A DNA stretch of 64,000 nt from positions 1,054,001 to 1,118,000 of the forward strand of contig NZ_CP014699.1 of the NCBI RefSeq assembly GCF_001642085.1, in the 5' to 3' direction. The notes below the pieces were generated by a model that worked only from the letters and a program-made list of their open reading frames with translations, was not told the DNA's origin and did not search any database. The position numbers were made by a program, and so were the translations under genes. The DNA comes from Streptococcus pantholopis (GTDB lineage: Bacteria; Bacillota; Bacilli; Lactobacillales; Streptococcaceae). Below are positions 56,936 through 64,000 of the stretch, in pieces (position 1 is the first letter of the stretch; every line of letters begins with the position of its first letter).

Positions 56936-57206
56936 CAGATACAAAGACCGTAAAAACAACAAAGCAAAGAGACGATAAGTCAGAAATCTTCGATTTCGCA
57001 GACGCACCTCTGCCAAGGACGGCTAGAAAGGTGCGGTCGGCTGTTAAGACGACAAAGCTTTCAGTCGTTTACGGCTGAGGGTAGCTAGGTAACGATACAG
57101 ATTTCCGGCCCCTCACTCTCCCATTTCTGGGTTCGGGCTGAAATCATCCACTGGATGATTTCACTGCACAGCTCTAAGGCCGTGTTAGTTTCATTAAGAT
57201 ACAAAA
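56936..57206. repeat. Modular repeat with one 105/106-bp module
   Basis: Left arm AGATACAAAG-ACC, module at 56971-57076 (one extra base), then a filler with a perfect 10-bp hairpin GAAATCATCC-ACT-GGATGATTTC (57140-57162), right arm GCACAGCTCTAA-GGCC-GTGTTAG and a flanking AAGATACAAA. The rest of the gap to 57463 has a possible degraded right arm (TTTTTGCACAGTTCTTTATG, near 57396-57415) and nothing else I can support. Confidence 0.8.
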
Positions 57207-57463
57207 AATTGGGGATGAGGTGGCATAGAGGCGCTATTAAAGTTAACATTTTCCACTCTCCAAGTAAAATTCCTTCATCAGACAGGATAGAATTAAAGAT
57301 ACTTACTGCTTATTCTTAAGAAGCTTAAGTTACACTCATCTTTAAAATCTTCAAAAGTTTTTAAGCTGTCTTTATGAGTAGCTACAAACGCCAGTTTTTG
57401 CACAGTTCTTTATGAAGCTAAACTATATTTATCATAGCACAAATGAATAAATTCATAAGAGCC

Positions 57464-58492
57464 TTATCTAATAATCTGTAAAACTTTATAAAACTTTTTT
57501 AAGTGCTCTTTTAGTTTAACACATAAGTTAACAAAATGTGCGAAAAATGTATAATTCCAGCTATAGAGTCTGATGAGGAGTTTTCGGCTGATAGGGAGAG
57601 GCGCACTTAGTAAATTAGACTTATTCTGCCTTAAACGCTGTGATAAGAGCTTTATCTCCTGCTCAAATTCATTTTTAAGAACATCGAATCTGGGGGACAA
57701 AGACAGCTCTGTCAGAAGAGCGAAGTCAGCTCGCTGGCGGTTTAGCTCTGCCCAGGTCACGTAGTCAGCATGTCCTGAATGATTAGCAGCTTCTACTACC
57801 ATATCCCAAGCCTGTAAAACATCAAATTTTTTTGCTGTAAACGCTGCCGTTAAACCATGGTTGTTGATAAAATAATTGTAAATAATTTTATCGCTCACAA
57901 CAATTTTTTGAGCGTTTAAAATATAGCGAAAAGTTGCTGGAACATCTTCAGCATAGAGGCCTTCAGGAAAAACAACTCCTTCTACAACCTGACGCTTATA
58001 AAGTTTATTCCAGACATAATACTCAATAGACTGACTATTTATTTTAAAATACTTTTTAGCGTAAGCTTCCTGTGTCAGCAGTATTTCTTTAGGAGGAGCA
58101 TCTTGAGACTGAGAACTTTTTTGAGCTGTCCGTCTGATTGCTCCAACGCAAATATCAGCGTCTTTTTCCATTAAAAGCTGCAGCATATAAGCATAGGCAT
58201 CTTTTTCCAGCCAGTCATCCGAGTCTAAAAAAGCAACGTAATCACCGGTAATATGCCGTAAGGCCGTATTTCTGGCAGCACTAAGACCGGCATTTTCTTG
58301 GTTAATAATGCTGATTCGCTTATCTTTTCGAGCAAAACTTTCCGCTATAGCTAATGAGTGATCTTGGCTGCCATCATTAACAATAATAATTTCTAAATGT
58401 TCATAAGTCTGATTGACCAATGAATCCAAACAGCGTTTGAGATACTCTTCAACATTATAAACAGGAACAATAACACTAATCTTGTGGTTCAT
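57464..58492 (-). CDS. Glycosyltransferase family 2
   Basis: This 342-residue GT-A inverting transferase starts ISVIVPVYNVEEYLKRCLDSLVNQ, with IIIVNDGSQDHS, the metal-binding DSDDW (about 92-96) and ENAGLSAARNTAL. A C-terminal region includes YNYFINNHG. Sugar specificity is unknown. AAGGAAAGG precedes the ATG. It lies 13 nt after the wzy gene. Confidence 0.9.
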   Translation of the reverse strand: MNHKISVIVPVYNVEEYLKRCLDSLVNQTYEHLEIIIVNDGSQDHSLAIAESFARKDKRISIINQENAGLSAARNTALRHITGDYVAFLDSDDWLEKDAYAYMLQLLMEKDADICVGAIRRTAQKSSQSQDAPPKEILLTQEAYAKKYFKINSQSIEYYVWNKLYKRQVVEGVVFPEGLYAEDVPATFRYILNAQKIVVSDKIIYNYFINNHGLTAAFTAKKFDVLQAWDMVVEAANHSGHADYVTWAELNRQRADFALLTELSLSPRFDVLKNEFEQEIKLLSQRLRQNKSNLLSAPLPISRKLLIRLYSWNYTFFAHFVNLCVKLKEHLKKFYKVLQIIR

Positions 58493-58505
58493 TGTCTGCC
58501 TTTCC

Positions 58506-59678
58506 TTATGTTACATCAGTTAAATAAACTGACTTTATCCTTCTATCTCTGTCTTGCACAAAATCAGCCAGCAGCAAGATTGAAAAAACATTATAATAAG
58601 GCTCAATTAAGTGGTGAGCGACCATACTGTTAATGGCAACAGCAATGAGAACAGCTAAAGTATAGTAGTCGTTGCTGGTTACACTTTGAATAGAACGAAC
58701 AGTTGTCAAAGCAACAAAAAGAATAATGAAAACTGAGCCATACAGCAACATTACTTTTAGGTAGGAACTGTCCACAAAATTATAATTTGATACAGTCTCT
58801 GTGCTGCCGCCATTGCCAATAAACTCTATGACTTGACCAAAGGGCTTAATCCCATATAAATCCAGTGCACTTTTTCCTAAGGACAAGCGCCCGGAAGTCA
58901 GGCCATTTATTCGAGCATAAAGCCCTTGTCTGGCATTAAAATGAGCTGTCAGATAGTAAGAAAGATAAGCAAGAAAGACTGTCGTTAATGCAGAAAGCGA
59001 TAAAATCTTATGAAACCGCCCTTTTTGCAAATAACGAATCACTACAAAGATGACAGCCGTAATTAAGATTGTCAGAGCATCCAGACGTGCATCCGAAAAT
59101 CGAATCAGAAATAAAGCTGTGAGAACACCTATCACAGACAGCAGCCAAGGCCTCTTCCATAAGAACAGGTATGCTGAAAACAGGTAAAGATAAAAGATAT
59201 GGGCCGCGAAATCCGTCGGATAAATGATACCAAAAGAATTGCGAACTGCACCGGTATCTGGCCTGATATACTGTAAATTGGGAATAAGATCAAGTAAAGA
59301 AAAGGCAAAAGCCAGAGCAGTGATAAACCCAGCAATAATCAAATAAACTGTTATGATTTTTCTAACATCAATCTTGTAAGCGCCCATCATTAAAATAGTT
59401 AGCGCTAAGACACCTGTATCACTGGTTGCATTCCAAACCAATATTCCCGTCAGAGAAAAGATAGCCGACACAAGAAAAAAGTAAACAGACCAAGTCTTCT
59501 TAAAGAAGATACTGATAACTGCAAAAATCAAAACAGCCTTTGCGACAGAGTGCAAGAAATAAGGCATTGGAAACATTGTCGTTCCAAACATTTCAATAAT
59601 CAGATAAGGAACAAATGACATAAAAAACAAAAGTTCATCTGTCCTTAAAAAATCCAGACGTGTTTGTGCATTAACCAT
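58506..59678 (-). CDS. Polysaccharide polymerase (Wzy-like)
   Basis: This 390-residue protein has ten to twelve hydrophobic segments and a long loop (about 265-310: ARINGLTSGRLSLGKSALDLYG) with the GR-S pattern common in O-antigen polymerases. No other membrane protein in the cluster fits, so it is inferred to polymerise the repeat units outside the membrane. AAGGAAG precedes the ATG. A repeat unit begins 19 bp upstream of the start codon. Confidence 0.78.
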   Translation of the reverse strand: MVNAQTRLDFLRTDELLFFMSFVPYLIIEMFGTTMFPMPYFLHSVAKAVLIFAVISIFFKKTWSVYFFLVSAIFSLTGILVWNATSDTGVLALTILMMGAYKIDVRKIITVYLIIAGFITALAFAFSLLDLIPNLQYIRPDTGAVRNSFGIIYPTDFAAHIFYLYLFSAYLFLWKRPWLLSVIGVLTALFLIRFSDARLDALTILITAVIFVVIRYLQKGRFHKILSLSALTTVFLAYLSYYLTAHFNARQGLYARINGLTSGRLSLGKSALDLYGIKPFGQVIEFIGNGGSTETVSNYNFVDSSYLKVMLLYGSVFIILFVALTTVRSIQSVTSNDYYTLAVLIAVAINSMVAHHLIEPYYNVFSILLLADFVQDRDRRIKSVYLTDVT

Positions 59679-59696
59679 TTAACACTTCCTTAACAC

Positions 59697-59825
59697 AAGA
59701 TACAAAGGCCGTTAAAAGAGCAAAGCAAAAATAGGAAAATTGACGAAGAGTTACTAAGACTCTAGGAAATTTTATCTTTTTTGCACAGCTCTTAGGCCGT
59801 GTTCAGTTCACAAGATACAAAGCCA
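59697..59825. repeat. Modular repeat, basic unit
   Basis: Clamp GGCC/GGCC, stem AGAGC/GCTCT, central hairpin AGAGT/ACTCT. It is close to the mtl copies in sequence and ends with an extra AAGATACAAAG. Confidence 0.85.
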
Positions 59826-59883
59826 TTAAGGTAAGGCTAAAAAACTGTAAGTGAAGTCAGGATACTTTTGATAGCTTCAGCAG

Positions 59884-60675
59884 CTAAAAGCTTTTTCCGT
59901 ATTTTTCTCCGAAAAATTTAGCCTTCAGGAAAGCTTTTCCTTTTTGAAAGTGATTGATTTTTTCCAAATAGATAAAAGGGACTTCTCTAGGAGTCAGCTG
60001 TCTTTTTGCCAGCCAGACATTGAACAGCAACTCGCTGACACGGCCAAACAATCTCGCTTCAAAAGCTGACAGCTGGCTGATATCAATTTTTTGATACAGC
60101 TCATCAAGAATAAGAAACAGCCAAGAGAGATAATCATCTACAAATTCCTTCTTCATAATAAACATATTGAACATATAGCCGCTTCTTTGCTGCATCACCT
60201 GATCAAAAGCTAAAAGGTATTCTGGCGACAGATGAGAGATGATTTGTCTCGTCAGATCTAAGTGACTGCCGTCTAAAGTATGGTCATAATGAGAATACAG
60301 CGTCTCAATATAGTATCGGCGTTTTTTAGGAACAATAATCTCACTTTCATCAAGTAGATAATCAACTTCCTCCTGTGACAGAACGACCTCATCAATTTTC
60401 AAACCTTCATGATACCGCCGAGTTCTGGCAGTGAAATAGCGCCGATAATGAACGAGGCCCAAATAATCATAGCTGAGGTTTTTCCAAGCCCAGTAAAGCC
60501 CTGTCAGCTCAGAATAGTAGGGATTCAAATGTGAAATATTGTCACCCGTATCATCCCCCTGATAACCTAAGTCTTCCTTGTCTGCCCGGCCGACATGAAG
60601 TGGGAGATAAAGCTCTCTATCAGCAGGCATCTGAAAAGATTTATGGGTCGCCACAAGAATCTTTATCTGTTTCAC
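59884..60675 (-). CDS. DUF4422 domain polysaccharide biosynthesis protein
   Basis: This 263-residue protein has the DUF4422 pattern: KILVATHKSFQMP, LYLPLHVGR, GDDTGDNISHLNPYYSELTGLYWAWKN and LGLVHYRRYF. Family members occur in capsule loci and are thought to be glycosyltransferases. Start chosen as GTG at 60675 (GAGAGG, 6-nt spacing, just after the glf stop); the ATG at 60711 would overlap glf by 25 bp. Confidence 0.83.
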   Translation of the reverse strand: MKQIKILVATHKSFQMPADRELYLPLHVGRADKEDLGYQGDDTGDNISHLNPYYSELTGLYWAWKNLSYDYLGLVHYRRYFTARTRRYHEGLKIDEVVLSQEEVDYLLDESEIIVPKKRRYYIETLYSHYDHTLDGSHLDLTRQIISHLSPEYLLAFDQVMQQRSGYMFNMFIMKKEFVDDYLSWLFLILDELYQKIDISQLSAFEARLFGRVSELLFNVWLAKRQLTPREVPFIYLEKINHFQKGKAFLKAKFFGEKYGKSF

Positions 60676-60686
60676 AGGTTTCCTCT

Positions 60687-61796
60687 CTATCTTACTTCTT
60701 TTTTCACACACTGTAAGGCAGCAGCAATGACTTGGTGCATGTCATAATAGCGGTACTGCCCTAAACGGCCGCCAAAGATAACCTGCTGCTCTTTATCCGC
60801 TAAAGCTTTATAAGCCTTGTACAGCCTGTTGTTACGCTCGTTGTTAACAGGATAATAAGGCTCATCTCCCTGCTTCCAAGTTTTTGGAAATTCTTTAGTA
60901 ATAACGGTTTTTGGCTGAGTGCCGAATTCAAAGTGCTTGTGCTCAATAATACGTGTATAGGGTGTTTCAGCATCAGTATAATTGACGACTGCATTTCCCT
61001 GATAATTTTCCTTATCCACAACCTCTGTTTCAAACTGCAGACTGCGATATTCCAGTTCACCCAATTGATAATCAAAAAACTGGTCAATCATCCCGGTGAA
61101 AATGATTTTAGGAAAATCTTTAAGGTAAGCGGCCTTTTCTGCAAAGAAATCAACATTAACTTCAAGGTCTATATTTTGATGTGCCAGCAGCTTTTCGACA
61201 ATTTGTGTATAGCCACCGATTGGAATTCCCTGATAGGTATCATTAAAATAATTATTATCGTAAGTCAGACGAACAGGTAAGCGGCGAATGATGAAAGCTG
61301 GAAGGTCACGGCAGGCTTTTCCCCACTGTTTTTCTGTATAATCTTTAATCAGCTTCTCGTAAATATCAGTTCCGACAAGAGAAATCGCCTGTTCTTCCAG
61401 ATTCTCCGGTTTTTTGCCATCAAGCACTGCCCGCTGCTCTTCAATCTTGGCCATCGCCTGCTCGGGAGTTACTACTCCCCACAATCGATTAAACGTATTC
61501 ATATTGAAAGGAAGATTGTAAATCTCTCCCTTATAGTTGGCAATAGGGGAGTTAGTATAGCGGTTGAACTCAGCAAATTGGTTAACATAATCCCAAATGG
61601 CTTTATCCGAAGTATGAAAAATGTGGGCGCCGTATGTATGGACATGAATATCTTCTACTTTTTTGGTATAGATATTACCCGCAAGGTGGCTGCGCTTTTC
61701 AATAACCTTAATTTTTTTACCCTTAAGGGCTGCCTCATGAGCAAAAACAGCTCCAAAAAGACCTGCACCGACAACTAAATAATCATATTGGGACAT
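60687..61796 (-). CDS. glf: UDP-galactopyranose mutase
   Basis: This 369-residue flavoenzyme converts UDP-galactopyranose to UDP-galactofuranose. The FAD motif VVGAGLFGAVFAHEAA, RSHLAGN, HTYGAHIFHT and the C-terminal FGGRLGQYRYYDMHQVI are diagnostic. AAAGGAG precedes the ATG. Its presence shows the polysaccharide contains galactofuranose. A degenerate repeat lies between it and wzx. Confidence 0.97.
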   Translation of the reverse strand: MSQYDYLVVGAGLFGAVFAHEAALKGKKIKVIEKRSHLAGNIYTKKVEDIHVHTYGAHIFHTSDKAIWDYVNQFAEFNRYTNSPIANYKGEIYNLPFNMNTFNRLWGVVTPEQAMAKIEEQRAVLDGKKPENLEEQAISLVGTDIYEKLIKDYTEKQWGKACRDLPAFIIRRLPVRLTYDNNYFNDTYQGIPIGGYTQIVEKLLAHQNIDLEVNVDFFAEKAAYLKDFPKIIFTGMIDQFFDYQLGELEYRSLQFETEVVDKENYQGNAVVNYTDAETPYTRIIEHKHFEFGTQPKTVITKEFPKTWKQGDEPYYPVNNERNNRLYKAYKALADKEQQVIFGGRLGQYRYYDMHQVIAAALQCVKKEVR

Positions 61797-61818
61797 TTAT
61801 TCACTAACTCCTTTAAAC

Positions 61819-61905
61819 AAGTGACCAAGACCGATTCAAATCCATATAAAAAGAGGAAGGGCGATGCCTGACACCGCAACGGATATATCTTTTCATCTAA
61901 GATTT
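61819..61905. repeat. Degenerate modular repeat between wzx and glf
   Basis: AAGTGACCAAGACCGATTCAAATCC resembles the left arm at 50445; the partner TCTTTTCATCTAAGATTTTAGG resembles the 46020 right arm and runs into the wzx stop codon. Confidence 0.5.
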
Positions 61906-63353
61906 TAGGTTAATTTTTCCAACAAAGAGGCTACCATTTCTGTTGTAAAGGCTTCTTTCATCAGCAGCAAGAGAACACCATAGACTGCAAAGAAAGCAAA
62001 AGCTGTACAGACAAGCATTAAAAAGGTTCCGACACTAAGCAGTCCTTTTAAAATTAAGGTAAATAGCAGGGCAGTTCCTGCACTGATAGCAATTTTAGCT
62101 AAACTAATATTTTTAAACATGGGCAAGACTAATTCCCGCAAAAAATAGAGCTGCACTAAAGCAACAGAGAGCTCAGCAGCCGTACTGGCTATCGCTGCTC
62201 CGCTGGCTCCCAGCAAAGGAATCAAAAATATATTTAGCAAAATATCTAGAACCGCACCTATAACTGTTGAGAGAACAACTAATTTTTCTCTATTAGTCGG
62301 TACCAATATCTGCATACCCATCAGATTAGAAAGACCAATGAATAAGACAGTCGGCAGAATAAGCTGCATCGGCAGCACTGCCGGCAAAAAAGCATCACCT
62401 GATAAAAAGAGAATACTTTCTTTAGAAGTGATAATAAAATAAACAACTAAAGGCACTGCGACGACAAATACAAAGTTCAAAGCTTTTTGCACTAGGTATT
62501 TAAAATCTTCATGACGTTTTTTTTCGAAATAAAAAGATAAGCGGGGCAAAAGAACGGCTCCTAAAGATGTTACGATACTGACAAGAATTTGTTTGACCTT
62601 AACTGCCGCAGAATAATAACCAACCTCTGTGTCTCCTTTGACAAAACCCAAAATAGTGGTATCAACATTTAAATAGATTGTTGAAGAGACTGTGAGCAAA
62701 AAGAAAGATAAAGTTGGCTTAAGATGCTGTTTCAAATCAAGATTCTTCATCGGCTTTAAATGAACAATTCGACGAAGATTCAGAAAGTTTAAGAGGTTAG
62801 ACCCTACCGCAGCAAACACAGTCAATCCACCGTAAATGACATAATTCCCAGAATTTTTCACTAATAAAAACATAAGTATCAGCGAAAGCAACTTAAAAAC
62901 AATTGAACGAACAGTAATATAAGAGTAACGTTCTAAAGCTTTATAAAGCCAATCAACTCCAAGAACATTAAAAACCAAAGTTGATGACATCAGCAGATAA
63001 AGCAGCTTCTCCTGAGACAATTTTGGGACCGTTGCTACAGCGATAGTTAAGGCAACTAAGGCTAAAAGCATAACAAGAGCATTTAACAGCATAATCTCTT
63101 GTACTGTTTTATCCAGCTTTTCTTCATTATCCCGAACCTTAGCGCAGGCCCTGATTCCGTAAGTAGGAATACCAAGCATACCAACCATTGAGAAATACGA
63201 GATAATCGATGTAGCAAAGGTGACTGTCCCTACACCGCTGGCTCCGAGTACTCTGGAAACATATGGGAAGGTGAGCAGGGGAAAAATAAAGTTGGATATT
63301 GTTAAAATAAAATTCATCAGAAAATTAAATCTAACAGAATGATAGCGGTTCAT
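61905..63353 (-). CDS. Polysaccharide flippase (Wzx-like, MATE/MVF fold)
   Basis: This 482-residue protein has about 12-14 hydrophobic segments. The N-terminal FLMNFILTISNFIFPLLTFPYVSRVLGASGVGTVTFATSI is typical of the oligosaccharide flippase family. It is inferred to move lipid-linked repeat units outward. Start chosen at 63353 (GGAGGTGAAATG). Its stop codon lies in a degraded repeat arm. Confidence 0.92.
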   Translation of the reverse strand: MNRYHSVRFNFLMNFILTISNFIFPLLTFPYVSRVLGASGVGTVTFATSIISYFSMVGMLGIPTYGIRACAKVRDNEEKLDKTVQEIMLLNALVMLLALVALTIAVATVPKLSQEKLLYLLMSSTLVFNVLGVDWLYKALERYSYITVRSIVFKLLSLILMFLLVKNSGNYVIYGGLTVFAAVGSNLLNFLNLRRIVHLKPMKNLDLKQHLKPTLSFFLLTVSSTIYLNVDTTILGFVKGDTEVGYYSAAVKVKQILVSIVTSLGAVLLPRLSFYFEKKRHEDFKYLVQKALNFVFVVAVPLVVYFIITSKESILFLSGDAFLPAVLPMQLILPTVLFIGLSNLMGMQILVPTNREKLVVLSTVIGAVLDILLNIFLIPLLGASGAAIASTAAELSVALVQLYFLRELVLPMFKNISLAKIAISAGTALLFTLILKGLLSVGTFLMLVCTAFAFFAVYGVLLLLMKEAFTTEMVASLLEKLT

Positions 63354-63399
63354 TTCACCTCCATTTATGCACCTAAGACCTAAGAAAGATGAAAGCATT

Positions 63400-64000
63400 T
63401 TATTTACTCCCATCTCTCATTAACACGACTTTGAATGTTTTCAAAATTATCTTTATATCCAGCCAAACTGACCAGTGCTCGATATAAGCCAAATCTAAAG
63501 CAACCACCTTTTCAAAATCTTTTATATTACTGCGGCCGGATACTTGCCACATACCGGTAATACCAGGCTTCATCGCTAAACGTTTAAAATGGTGAAGTTC
63601 GTACTTTTGGTATTCATCAACTGTCGGCGGCCGTGTTCCCACCAAAGACATTTCACCCTTTAACACATTGATAAACTGCGGCAGTTCATCAATTGACCAG
63701 TTCCTAAGTTTACGGCCGAAAGGAAAGACTCTGGGGTCATTATCCATTTTAAACATATGTGCCGTAGTCACATTATTAACAGCCAGCAAATCTTTTTTGC
63801 GCTCCTCAGCATCCATATACATGCTGCGAAATTTGTAAATCTCAAATATTTTGCCATTCTGCCCAACACGCTTTTGTTTAAAAAACAAGGGACCTTTAGA
63901 CTGCTTCTGCACAATCGGATAAATGCACAGAGCTACTGCAGCAGTAAAAACAAGACCAAATAAGGACAAAACGATATCCAGTAGCCTTTTTAAGCATAAA
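63400..64000 (-). CDS. Initiating sugar-phosphate transferase, C-terminal part (runs off the right edge)
   Basis: The visible 199 residues are the bacterial sugar transferase domain: KRLLDIVLSLFGL, GPLFFKQKRVGQNGKIFEIYKFRSM, DELPQFINVLKGEMSLVGTRPP, and KPGITGMWQVSGRS. This family (WchA/CpsE type) puts the first sugar phosphate on undecaprenyl phosphate. The frame is open to position 64000 with no start codon, so the N-terminal membrane part lies outside the window. It ends 46 bp before the wzx start. Confidence 0.93.
   Translation of the reverse strand, partial: LCLKRLLDIVLSLFGLVFTAAVALCIYPIVQKQSKGPLFFKQKRVGQNGKIFEIYKFRSMYMDAEERKKDLLAVNNVTTAHMFKMDNDPRVFPFGRKLRNWSIDELPQFINVLKGEMSLVGTRPPTVDEYQKYELHHFKRLAMKPGITGMWQVSGRSNIKDFEKVVALDLAYIEHWSVWLDIKIILKTFKVVLMRDGSK

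Overview
The window is a low-GC Gram-positive chromosome segment that reads as Streptococcus. Supporting evidence: the tmRNA tag (AKNTNSYAVAA), the pfkA-pyk pair next to a DnaE-type polymerase, the 402-residue four-domain S1 protein, DUF2969, parE/parC, plsY, an mtlA-mtlR-mtlF-mtlD mannitol operon like that of the mutans group, and sortase-anchored surface proteins. The species cannot be fixed from sequence alone.

Layout. 1-1.6 kb: edge of a secreted-protein gene, then a complete ISL3-family IS with 8-bp target duplication. 1.6-9 kb: RclA-like flavoprotein, glycine riboswitch plus AGCS symporter, CDF metal exporter with an extra C-terminal domain, polar amino acid ABC importer. 9-15.3 kb: mannitol PTS operon. 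15.6-24.2 kb: glmS with two NagR-type sites, an atypical signal peptidase I, pyk, pfkA, dnaE. 24.3-27.1 kb: GntR/ABC operon with a long leader, and a VTT/DedA membrane protein. 27.1-32.2 kb: tmRNA, a wall-anchored protein, tRNA-Arg, rpsA, tRNA-Gln, tRNA-Tyr, DUF2969. 32.3-39.6 kb: ilvE, parC, GNAT, parE, divergent plsY. 39.7-51.2 kb: wall-anchored 5'-nucleotidase, pyrC-ung-GNAT, GNAT and PEBP genes, DUF3021, and two pyrimidine units (pyrF-pyrE and pyrK-pyrDb), each with a PyrR-type attenuator. 51.2-53.3 kb: an unknown gene and a small ABC transporter. 53.7-64 kb: a Wzx/Wzy polysaccharide cluster (initiating transferase, flippase, Glf, DUF4422, Wzy, GT2, Stealth, GT4, galactofuranosyltransferase-like) resembling receptor-polysaccharide loci. 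It runs off the right edge.

The most unusual content is a family of about a dozen modular interspersed repeats. A basic unit is about 115 bp with imperfectly inverted arms. Some units carry one to five copies of an inserted 105-bp module. The paired arm segments differ between copies but change together, which suggests selection on a folded structure. Most units lie within a few bases of the Shine-Dalgarno sequence of the downstream gene. They split the mtl operon, separate the PyrR attenuator from pyrK, flank the DUF3021 gene, and punctuate the polysaccharide cluster. The design recalls pneumococcal BOX elements, but the sequences are not ones I recognise.

Most genes are on the minus strand. 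Plus-strand exceptions are the transposase, AGCS, CDF, the GntR/ABC operon, tmRNA and plsY.
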